A stretch of 64,000 nucleotides of DNA. Source: Palsa-89 sp963824345 (GTDB lineage: Bacteria; Acidobacteriota; Terriglobia; Bryobacterales; Bryobacteraceae). The notes beneath the pieces were generated by a model, which was not told the DNA's origin, ran no database searches, and saw only the letters and a program-made list of their open reading frames with translations. The stretch is taken from NCBI GenBank assembly GCA_963824345.1, contig CAWGOZ010000023.1, positions 124,001 to 188,000 on the forward strand, read 5' to 3'. The translations under genes and the position numbers were made by a program. Shown here piece by piece: positions 53,673 through 60,497 of the stretch; within the stretch, counting starts at the first letter, position 1; every line of letters starts with the position of its first letter.

Positions 53673-55422
53673 ACAATTCCGGTCCGGCATCCAGCAGTTC
53701 ATATCGCGCCCGGACCGCCTGTGCCAGACTCAATGTGATATCGGGCCTGCCTCCGGCGAGGTAGTCATCCTCAATCTGTCGTATCGTCTTCGCCAGAGGA
53801 TAGTCGCCAAAGACTCCCGTGATCCAGTTTGAAAAGTCGTGGCGCTTGAAGTGACCATCCAGCGCCGCCACCGGGGAGCGCTCCACGATCCAGACGAACT
53901 CGCGCAGCGTATGGGCTCGCCTCCCTGCCGGACCGTCCCGCCAGAAAACGAACGCGTGCCCCTCCGACACTGGCAGATCGACGTACTTCGCCAAGTGCCG
54001 GACGTGCGGTGTCAGGCGCGGGGACAGCCGGATTCGGCGCACGTCGCCGCCCGCTTCTTCGGTGACGGGAAGCGCAACAGCCTGGCCGACCACGAGGCTC
54101 TCGAACAGCAGCGCCCATTCGCTTTCACTCTTGGGGCCCTCACAGGCGTGGCATAGCGCACGAAGCGCGCGGACCTCCTGAGGGTCGGACTCGCGCGTCA
54201 CGATGATGGCCTGACACGTCGCCAGCAGGTCGCGGCGAAGATTCGACGCTCGATAAGTAACCAGCGTATAGCCCCCGGTCCCGATGTCCAGGAGCTCCGG
54301 CGCGTGCGGATTGTCCAGGAAATAGTGGGCTTCATCCACGATAATCCGGTGCGGTAGCCCGGTGTGACGCCGAAGAGTCGCGAGCGCCGGCAGGACGGTG
54401 TGTATGTACTCCAGTTGCTCTTGATGAGACGTGTGCGATAAATCGACCACGATGCTAACGTCGGCGTGACGCAATGCATGCAAGAATTCCCGAGGGCGCG
54501 GCAGCGGATACGCGCCCCCAAACACCACCACGCCCGGAAGGGCTTCGAGCGACGTGTAGTCGCCTTCCGGATCGAGAATGCAAAGACTATAACCGTAGAG
54601 GATCAGTTGTTCGCACAACAACCCCGTCACCCAGGATTTCCCCGTCTTCGGATCTCCGGCCACCAGCAGATTTCGCCCCCGGATGGCCAGCGCAAGCGGA
54701 CTTCCGTCGTCGGCGTGACCCAGCAGAAGATGACGTCGCGTGTGCAGCGGCTCCGGGATCAGCCGCTCTTGCACCAATGCACGGATGTAGCCCGCGACGG
54801 CTGGCGGACCGTCGCCGGGGAGCACCTGGTCGGCGGACGCTTTTAAAACCTCGCTACCCCAAGCCACCGCCACGCCTACTTCGCACCAGCGGAGAAGTTC
54901 GTGGTCGTTCTCTCCGTCGCCGATAGCCACCGTGTTGTGCGGCGACAAACGGAGCACCGCAAGCGCCTCGCGCAATCCGGTCGCCTTGCTGATGGCCTGG
55001 GGCAACACCATCACGCGGCTGCGGTTGAATAGCAGCACCCGCGGCAGCTCCAGCCGCTGCAAAAGCGTGAGAATCCGCGGAGCCGCATCCTTGTCGGCGT
55101 CGATAATGGATTGTCCAACTTCGAATAGAATTCCTTCGCGCCGCAGCTCCTTCAGCAGAACCGCGGGCGGAGGTTCCGCCAGAATCCGTGAGTATCCGCT
55201 ATCGGGGAACTCGATGACAGCGCCGTTCTCGGCGACAACCGCGTCAACGAAGTGCAGGTCGCCGGCCACGCGCCGCAGGTCGTCGAGAATTCGGCCCGTG
55301 ACCAATAGGACGATGACGCCCTGCGCGCGAGCCTCCGCGATGGCTTTCCGCACGTCGGGATCCAGAACATCGTTCCGGGCAATGGTTCCGTCGAAATCGA
55401 GAGCCAGCGTGGAGAGCTTCAC
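53665..55422 (-). CDS. HAD phosphatase fused to HerA/DUF87-like ATPase
   Basis: A 585-residue fusion. Residues 1-215 are a Cof/MPGP-type HAD phosphatase: D-F-D-G-T at 9-13, the T-G-R segment near 42 and G-D-G-E-N-D at 168-173. Residues about 225-560 are a HerA/DUF87-like P-loop ATPase: Walker A G-D-P-K-T-G-K-S at 256-263, D-P-E-G-D-Y near 284, Walker B I-I-V-D-E-A-H at 360-366. GTG 55422 is chosen because GGGAG lies 8 bases upstream on that strand. It is coupled to the synthetase-GNAT gene. Function unknown; the ATPase could gate or target the phosphatase. Confidence 0.85.
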   Translation of the reverse strand: MKLSTLALDFDGTIARNDVLDPDVRKAIAEARAQGVIVLLVTGRILDDLRRVAGDLHFVDAVVAENGAVIEFPDSGYSRILAEPPPAVLLKELRREGILFEVGQSIIDADKDAAPRILTLLQRLELPRVLLFNRSRVMVLPQAISKATGLREALAVLRLSPHNTVAIGDGENDHELLRWCEVGVAVAWGSEVLKASADQVLPGDGPPAVAGYIRALVQERLIPEPLHTRRHLLLGHADDGSPLALAIRGRNLLVAGDPKTGKSWVTGLLCEQLILYGYSLCILDPEGDYTSLEALPGVVVFGGAYPLPRPREFLHALRHADVSIVVDLSHTSHQEQLEYIHTVLPALATLRRHTGLPHRIIVDEAHYFLDNPHAPELLDIGTGGYTLVTYRASNLRRDLLATCQAIIVTRESDPQEVRALRALCHACEGPKSESEWALLFESLVVGQAVALPVTEEAGGDVRRIRLSPRLTPHVRHLAKYVDLPVSEGHAFVFWRDGPAGRRAHTLREFVWIVERSPVAALDGHFKRHDFSNWITGVFGDYPLAKTIRQIEDDYLAGGRPDITLSLAQAVRARYELLDAGPELYG

Positions 55423-55473
55423 CCCTTTATGCTCCCAATAAACTATCATCGTGCGGTGAGCACTCCGCGGAAA

Positions 55474-56580
55474 ATGCCCTCCGACTTGACGACCCAGGGC
55501 CAACATCTGCTTACCGTGTGCAACGCCTGCCGCTACTGCGAAGGCTTTTGCGACGTCTGGAAGGCCATGGAGAGGCGCATGGTTTTCAAGGAGGGCGATA
55601 TGAACTACCTTGCCAACCTCTGTCACAATTGCGGCGAGTGCTATTACGCCTGCCAGTACGCGCCTCCCCACTTGTTTGCCATCGATCCGCCGAAGACATT
55701 CGCTAAGATTCGGGTTTATAGCTACGAACTGTATGCATGGCCGGGACCCCTGGCAAAAGCGTTCCGCAACAACGGGCTGGTGGTTTCTTTGCTCACGGTG
55801 GTGGTGCTGATTGGTTTCCTTCTGATCGCGAGTCTGGCCCATGGCGCGCGGCTTTGGGCGTCCGTTCCTGGCAGCGATTTCTATCGGATAGTTCCACATG
55901 ACGTCATGGTGCTGACGTTTGGCGTGGTGTTTGGCTTCGCCGTGCTGGCCTTGGCGATCGGATTCTTACGTTTCTGGCGCGACGTGGGCGAGCCTTATTC
56001 CGGCCTCGCCAATCCGGCGGCGCTCATCAAAGCGGTGCAGGACGTACTTCGCCTCAGGAATCTGGACAACGGCGGGGTGGGGTGCGCCTATCCGGGAGAA
56101 ACCAGCTCGGAGTCGCGGAAATGGTTCCATCACGCGACGTTCTATGGATTCTTGTCGTGCTTCGTGGCCACCGCGCTGGGCGCCATCTACTATTACGCGC
56201 TCGGCTGGCATGCCGCTCCAGCCTACACCAGTTTGCCGGTTTTCTTCGGCACGCTGGGCGGCATCGGCCTGCTGGTGGGACCAATTGGCCTCTTCATGCT
56301 CATCCGGAAACGCAATGACGACATCGCCGACCAGAGCCAAAATGGGATGGACTTATCCTTCCTCTTCCTGCTGGTGGCGATCAGTGTCAGTGGGCTGGCG
56401 CTGCTGCTGCTGCGCGAGAGCGCGGCGCTCGGCATCTTACTGGTGGTTCATCTCAGCTTCGTGATGACGCTGTTTCTGACAATGCCGTACGGCAAGTTCG
56501 TGCATGGTATTTACCGGTCGGCGGCGCTATGGAAGTGGGCGCTAGAAAATGCACGGCCACCGGAACACGAGGTTAAGTGA
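55474..56580 (+). CDS. TcuB/CitB-like iron-sulfur membrane protein
   Basis: A protein of about 368 residues. Two four-cysteine [4Fe-4S] motifs, C-N-A-C-R-Y-C-E-G-F-C and C-H-N-C-G-E-C-Y-Y-A-C, lie in the first 70 residues. Six or so membrane segments follow, with His residues that could ligate heme b. This matches the TcuB family, which reoxidises the flavoprotein TcuA and passes electrons to the quinone pool. No tcuA is next to it here. ATG 55474 is used; GTG 55456 and ATG 55429 are in-frame alternatives without better ribosome sites. Confidence 0.85.
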   Translation: MPSDLTTQGQHLLTVCNACRYCEGFCDVWKAMERRMVFKEGDMNYLANLCHNCGECYYACQYAPPHLFAIDPPKTFAKIRVYSYELYAWPGPLAKAFRNNGLVVSLLTVVVLIGFLLIASLAHGARLWASVPGSDFYRIVPHDVMVLTFGVVFGFAVLALAIGFLRFWRDVGEPYSGLANPAALIKAVQDVLRLRNLDNGGVGCAYPGETSSESRKWFHHATFYGFLSCFVATALGAIYYYALGWHAAPAYTSLPVFFGTLGGIGLLVGPIGLFMLIRKRNDDIADQSQNGMDLSFLFLLVAISVSGLALLLLRESAALGILLVVHLSFVMTLFLTMPYGKFVHGIYRSAALWKWALENARPPEHEVK

Positions 56581-56597
56581 TTGTAAAGACGATAATT

Positions 56598-56687
56598 TGG
56601 CGGAGGAAGAGGGATTCGAACCCCCGAGCGAGTTACCCCGCTAACGGTTTTCAAGACCGCCGGTTTCAACCACTCACCCATTCCTCC
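56598..56687 (-). tRNA. tRNA-Ser (UGA anticodon)
   Basis: On the minus strand the gene runs from 56687 to 56598. The acceptor stem GGAGGAA pairs with TTCCTCC, the anticodon stem-loop CGGTCTTGAAAACCG carries TGA, a long variable arm (around TAGCGGGGTAACTCGC) marks it as serine type, and the T-loop GGTTCGAATC is canonical. A discriminator G and encoded CCA are present. The integrase gene lies on its 5' side, 44 bases away. Confidence 0.95.
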
Positions 56688-56730
56688 GATTCCCATCCTA
56701 CCTGATTTCATCTGCTTGAGAGCACTGTCA

Positions 56731-57759
56731 CTACTTGGTTCGACGTGGTTTGGGTAGTACTGTCACTGGTTTGGCACTGGTACCCAAAGCCAGCACCGCA
56801 CGCTCCTTCGCTTCGACGTTTGTATGTGCATATCGCATCGTCACGACGATGGTTGAATGTCCGAGCAACTCCTTCACAGTAACGATGTCGGCGCCTTTGG
56901 CAAGGAGACGCGACGCAAAAGTATGGCGCAGCGTGTGCCACGTCACTCCTTCGAGCCCCGCCTGTTTGCAGGCCAGTTTAAATCCGGCCTTAAGATCGCG
57001 AAAGCGATCACCCGTCATCTGGTTGAAGAACACATAGGGACCTTTCCGCATGGCGTTCCACGCTTCGAGAACATCACAGGCCGCATCATTCAACGGGATG
57101 ATGAGCACTCGCCGAGTCTTTTGGACGAACGCGTTTAGACGACGCCTTTCGAAATCTACCTCCTTCCATTGCAGGTTGAAAATATCGCCACACCGGAGTC
57201 CGGTGTTGAGCCCGAAAACAATCATGTCCTGAAGGTACGAAGGGCAGCGGGCGAGCAAAGCCTCCTCCGCCTCCTTGCTCAGGGTTTGAAATTGAAGATT
57301 GTCTTCTGCAAGAAACTTCACCAAACGGACAGGGTTCTGACCCTGGCGAAGATTCCAGCGCTCCGCGAGATTGAGCATGTGTTTCAGTAGGGCCAACTCT
57401 CGGTTTACGGTCGCAGGGCTAACCTCCCGGACACGGTGTTGCTGGAAATCCTCGATTCGCGAGGGAGTGATGGAATCCAGATTGACCTGCCCTAAGATTC
57501 GGCTTAAGCTTCCGTACATTTGCTCGTCACGCTTCCAGGAGCGCTTGTGAACCTTCGCGTATTCGAAGTAGCGTTCCCAGAGTTCTGACAGAGGAACCCG
57601 AACGCGTCTTGTATGGACGCCGCGATGAACCTCTGAAATTCGCAAGGCAAGAAACTTCTCCGCCTTGCGCTCGTTTGCGGTACCAGTAGATTCCTGCACT
57701 CGTCTACCATCCGCATAATAGTCTGCGTACCAGATTCGGCCTCGTAGGTGGAGACCCAT
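56731..57759 (-). CDS. int: Tyrosine recombinase / integrase of the mobilizable element
   Basis: A 342-residue site-specific recombinase. It has an N-terminal SAM-like core-binding domain (about 60-145) and a catalytic domain with R in T-G-L-R-C-G-D, H-T-L-R-H near residue 270, the G-H-S segment and the nucleophile Tyr in M-R-Y-A-H. It is next to tRNA-Ser(UGA), a typical attachment target, with the excisionase gene immediately upstream. The start at 57759 lies 1 base after the excisionase stop; an upstream in-frame start at 57776 is possible. Confidence 0.92.
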   Translation of the reverse strand: MGLHLRGRIWYADYYADGRRVQESTGTANERKAEKFLALRISEVHRGVHTRRVRVPLSELWERYFEYAKVHKRSWKRDEQMYGSLSRILGQVNLDSITPSRIEDFQQHRVREVSPATVNRELALLKHMLNLAERWNLRQGQNPVRLVKFLAEDNLQFQTLSKEAEEALLARCPSYLQDMIVFGLNTGLRCGDIFNLQWKEVDFERRRLNAFVQKTRRVLIIPLNDAACDVLEAWNAMRKGPYVFFNQMTGDRFRDLKAGFKLACKQAGLEGVTWHTLRHTFASRLLAKGADIVTVKELLGHSTIVVTMRYAHTNVEAKERAVLALGTSAKPVTVLPKPRRTK

Positions 57760-57760
57760 G

Positions 57761-57967
57761 TTAATGACCTTTCCACCTCTGGCCAGCCGATCCGATTGTA
57801 TCGAAGTGAGGAAGCGATTGAATCACCTGCACAGGGTCGAAACGCAGAGACCGACCCGCTTTAATGAACGGTATTCGGCGCAGGTATACCCATTGGTACA
57901 GCGTACCTTTGGCAATGCCGATACGCCGGGATAGCTCGTTGATGTCGACAAGTATTTGATCGTTCAT
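57761..57967 (-). CDS. xis: Excisionase-family helix-turn-helix protein
   Basis: A 68-residue DNA-binding protein of the MerR/excisionase type: L-S-R-R-I-G-I-A-K-G-T-L-Y-Q-W-V near residues 13-28 is the winged-helix core and G-R-S-L-R-F-D the wing. It is directly upstream of the integrase gene in the same operon. The usual role is directing the integrase towards excision or repressing its promoter. Confidence 0.85.
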   Translation of the reverse strand: MNDQILVDINELSRRIGIAKGTLYQWVYLRRIPFIKAGRSLRFDPVQVIQSLPHFDTIGSAGQRWKGH

Positions 57968-58088
57968 GCGGAAGCTCCATTACGAATCGTGTTACTCGAA
58001 CTAAGCAGGGGATCGGAGAGGGAACATTGTGCTCCCGAGTACGTCGCCAACCGCCTCGCCTGATAGTGCGGGAAAGTCTCCAGCCTGC

Positions 58089-58505
58089 CTACCAGTGGAG
58101 ACAAGGTCCAGACCAGACCCCTGAGGCGAAAATCGCCGCAGCAGCCACTAACCCAATGGAGACCCAACGCACAATCGCAGGACGCCGGTGGGCCTCGTTG
58201 ACCTCGTGTACGTATTCGCGTGCTTTCAGGCCGGCGATGTGAATATCGCCCTGGAGGCCCTCCCGCATCTTCTCCGCTGATTCCTTCACCATCTTGGCGA
58301 GCATACTCCCGGCACGCATTTCGGCCTTCTTCATCGACTCATTGAATTCTGCAATCAGCTGTTGGTTCGATTCGTAATACCTTTGCGCGGATTCCTCGAA
58401 CACCATGCGGTTCATCGTCACCAGTGCAAAGAGCGGGTCGCCGGGCTCAATGCGGATGCCGTTCTCGGCGAAGACTTCGCTGATCATTTGTTTCATGTCA
58501 GGCAT
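58089..58505 (-). CDS. TraM-like conjugal transfer protein (IncP type)
   Basis: A 138-residue protein. The N-terminus M-P-D-M-K-Q-M-I-S-E-V-F-A-E-N-G-I followed by E-P-G-D-P-L-F-A-L-V-T-M-N-R resembles IncP TraM. A long coiled-coil region (about 30-100) and one membrane helix near residues 113-130 follow. In RP4 traKLM form the leftward transcript from oriT, and here the order is the same. It is the last gene of the leftward transfer group, 14 bases after the TraL-like gene. About 120 bases without a gene separate it from the excisionase gene. Confidence 0.65.
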   Translation of the reverse strand: MPDMKQMISEVFAENGIRIEPGDPLFALVTMNRMVFEESAQRYYESNQQLIAEFNESMKKAEMRAGSMLAKMVKESAEKMREGLQGDIHIAGLKAREYVHEVNEAHRRPAIVRWVSIGLVAAAAIFASGVWSGPCLHW

Positions 58506-58519
58506 ATGATTTGCCCTCC

Positions 58520-59275
58520 CTACAAAAGCGACAGCTGGTCTAACTGCTCGAACAGGTCCCGCTGGACCATCTTTAACCGCTGTTTGCTCATCACCGTCGC
58601 GGTTCCGTTGCGGATGGCATCCTCGAAGGTCCTTTTGCGCGTGATGACCTCTTCAACGTCCCGCCCGAATGTGTCAGGGTTCCGCTTCGCAATGTGAACC
58701 AAGCCGAAGACTTTGGACTCGCTGTCTTTGTAGGCCTGCATGTCGATAAACGTCTTGCCGTCGCGCTCGATGACGCCGAAGTACTCGTTCAGCCAGACGA
58801 CGATGTTTCGTTCGGCACTGCTATCGGCGAGACTCTTGAACCCTTTCAGCGTGTCCCCGAGCGCCTGTCCGCCTGTGATGATCGTGTGAACGAACAGCTT
58901 TCGCCCGGCATCGGAGAGCATTTCCAACGCGTTGCTTTCGACGATAAAGCTCCAGAGCGGAACGAAAGTGGAAGCCCCGTTGTCGACGATGAAGGTTCCC
59001 TCTTCGTTGATTAGCCGGTGCAGCAGAATGTCGAAGCCACCCGAATCAATGCGGCCGTCTCGCATGAGCGCTAGGTGCTCGGCGCCCAACTCGGCATATT
59101 GCGAGAAGGTCTGGTTCACCGGATCGCTGTCAATGCAGCGAATCTCCCGTCCGTGATGCCGGAAGTATTGGGCAAGAATGCTGGCGACCAAGCTCTTGCC
59201 GACGCCCCCTTTGCCCTGTAATGTGAGATGAATCGTTGACGTTCGTTCGTCAAGCCGTTCAATGTTCCTGGACAT
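58520..59275 (-). CDS. TraL-like ParA-family ATPase of the transfer region
   Basis: A 251-residue ParA/MinD-type ATPase with a deviant Walker A G-K-G-G-V-G-K-S near residue 24, C-I-D-S-D-P near residue 48 and V-D-N-G-A near residue 97. The length matches IncP TraL (about 240). GAGGAGG lies upstream of ATG 59275. The 53 bases beyond the start end at a 33-base sequence that is repeated in inverted orientation upstream of the TraJ-like gene. Probably helps the relaxosome dock, but this is inferred from IncP. Confidence 0.75.
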   Translation of the reverse strand: MSRNIERLDERTSTIHLTLQGKGGVGKSLVASILAQYFRHHGREIRCIDSDPVNQTFSQYAELGAEHLALMRDGRIDSGGFDILLHRLINEEGTFIVDNGASTFVPLWSFIVESNALEMLSDAGRKLFVHTIITGGQALGDTLKGFKSLADSSAERNIVVWLNEYFGVIERDGKTFIDMQAYKDSESKVFGLVHIAKRNPDTFGRDVEEVITRKRTFEDAIRNGTATVMSKQRLKMVQRDLFEQLDQLSLL

Positions 59276-59328
59276 AGTTTCCTCCTCGTGCTCCTGGCTG
59301 GCTCAGCATAAAAGCCGCGCTGTCACCT

Positions 59329-59374
59329 TATAAAGGAAATGGCGGACGGGGTGCGGGACGGTAAAATTTTTCGA
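59329..59374. repeat. Inverted repeat, left arm (upstream of TraL-like gene)
   Basis: The segment TATAAAGGAAATGGCG, three bases, then GGGGTGCGGGACGG (59329-59361) is matched at 31 of 33 positions by the reverse complement of 60041-60073; an A/T tract ending TCGA extends both arms. Read towards the downstream gene, both arms have the same orientation, so they may be shared operators or promoters of the two transfer transcripts. Confidence 0.85.
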
Positions 59375-59385
59375 TCAGCCCGAAC

Positions 59386-59793
59386 TCAGATGAGTTTGCT
59401 TTCGTCTGGAGGTCCCGGAGGGTACTCGAACCCACGGGTTTTCTTGGCGTTGACCAGAATCTTCGCCCTCGTGCTTGAAACAGGCGTTTTCGAACGGACT
59501 TGCACCGGCGGCGGAGTCGGTGCGGCCTGGGTACCCCGTTCCTTACGCTGGATGCGGGTAAGGTAGGAACCTAGGCTCTGGACAGTGACAACGATCCCGG
59601 CATCCTCCTCGAGCCACTGGCGGATCGTCGCCAAGCTTTGCCCTTCGGCTTTGGCAACTCGGATCTCAGGCCACAGGGCGCGCAACTGGCCGGCCTTGGT
59701 CGCAGGCCTTTTCCCGCGCCGTTGTGCGAGGCGGTCTTTGGTCTCAGTGATCCATTGTTGTTCGGCTTTTGTGTAGTCCTCGACTTTCGCCAT
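59386..59793 (-). CDS. TraK-like oriT-binding protein
   Basis: A 135-residue basic protein, the length of IncP TraK (134). It has K-A-G-Q-L-R-A-L-W-P-E-I-R-V-A-K-A-E-G followed by a second helix pair (I-R-Q-W-L-E-E-D, Q-S-L-G-S-Y-L-T-R-I) fitting a small helix-turn-helix/RHH-like fold, and a Lys/Arg/Pro-rich tail. ATG 59793 is chosen for the length match; the frame stays open to 59874, but that stretch holds the TTCGAC repeats. It is the first gene of the leftward transfer group next to the oriT-like region. Confidence 0.65.
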   Translation of the reverse strand: MAKVEDYTKAEQQWITETKDRLAQRRGKRPATKAGQLRALWPEIRVAKAEGQSLATIRQWLEEDAGIVVTVQSLGSYLTRIQRKERGTQAAPTPPPVQVRSKTPVSSTRAKILVNAKKTRGFEYPPGPPDESKLI

Positions 59794-60026
59794 AGCACCA
59801 ATAGTTTGCGCTGCGTTTCGACATAATTCAACGGATTTCGACAACGCGACGGGCTGTTCGACGTTCTTCGACATATTTCAACCGCAGCGAAGACAACAAA
59901 CATGGGTAGTGGAACATAAAGCCGGACAGGTTGTGTGTTTTTTGTGTCTATCGCACTGATCGTACGCGCCTTCACGCGTCCGACAATTCGCAATAGCTGT
60001 CCGGCATTCGTCGGACGCCTAATTTT
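59794..60026. other. Candidate origin of transfer (oriT)
   Basis: The region between the TraK-like and TraJ-like genes. It contains TTCGAC four times, starting at 59817, 59837, 59857 and 59867 (spacing 20, 20, 10). Two of them extend to near-identical 16-base units (TTCGACATAATTCAAC at 59817 and TTCGACATATTTCAAC at 59867). A perfect 9-base inverted repeat GCGTCCGAC...GTCGGACGC lies at 59976-59984 and 60010-60018. Helix-phased repeats on the TraK side and a hairpin on the TraJ side are how IncP oriT is built. No IncP-type nick sequence (ATCCTGC) is visible, so the nick site is unknown. Confidence 0.6.
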
Positions 60027-60073
60027 TCGACAAAATAATGCCGTCCCGCACCCCCTTCGCCATTTCCTTTATA
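60027..60073. repeat. Inverted repeat, right arm (upstream of TraJ-like gene)
   Basis: Partner of 59329-59374. It ends 13 bases before the TraJ-like ATG and is followed by the ribosome site GGGGGAGG. Confidence 0.85.
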
Positions 60074-60086
60074 GGGGGAGGAACCA

Positions 60087-60497
60087 ATGCCAAAACGATC
60101 GATCCGACTGACTGACGCAATCGACCAGCGCATTCAATCCGCCGCCAAGCAGCGAGGCTACTCGACCCCGAGCGCCTTCCTTCGAGCGGCAATCAAGAAA
60201 GAGCTGAACGAGCCTGGAGAGGGCTCCGCGGCCAATGAAAAGATTCTGGGCTCCATCAGGGAAGTGCGTCAGGACGTACGCCGCGTCGAACGTGCCCAAC
60301 AGGCCTTATTTGCTTTGGTGGACAGCTTCGCGAAGGTCTTCGTCACTTGCGTGCCAGAGCCGGGTGGCGAAGCCATGCAGACCGCACTCGGAGAGGCGCG
60401 AAACCGCCACGCCCGGCTGCTCACCAATGCGGGCCACGCGATGCTCAGTGACTCGATGGTAGCGATGGAGGACTTAATAAGCCGTGGGGAAAAATAA
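60087..60497 (+). CDS. TraJ/MobC-like ribbon-helix-helix relaxosome protein
   Basis: A 136-residue protein. Residues 1-45 form a ribbon-helix-helix DNA-binding domain (R-S-I-R-L-T-D-A-I-D-Q-R-I strand-helix, Y-S-T-P-S-A-F-L-R-A-A-I-K-K second helix). A coiled coil near 50-80 and a helical C-terminus follow. Position right of the oriT-like region and 14-base overlap with the relaxase gene match IncP traJ-traI. The likely job is binding the right arm of the 59976-60018 inverted repeat and loading the relaxase. Confidence 0.75.
   Translation: MPKRSIRLTDAIDQRIQSAAKQRGYSTPSAFLRAAIKKELNEPGEGSAANEKILGSIREVRQDVRRVERAQQALFALVDSFAKVFVTCVPEPGGEAMQTALGEARNRHARLLTNAGHAMLSDSMVAMEDLISRGEK

Noticed and set aside
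57964..58167. 67-codon frame between the excisionase and TraM-like genes
   Set aside because: It overlaps the TraM-like gene's 3' end, has no ribosome site and no family features.
59817..59882. TTCGAC repeats as a CRISPR array
   Set aside because: Units are 6-16 bases with 10-20 base spacing, no spacer-repeat alternation and no cas genes; they fit oriT iterons better.
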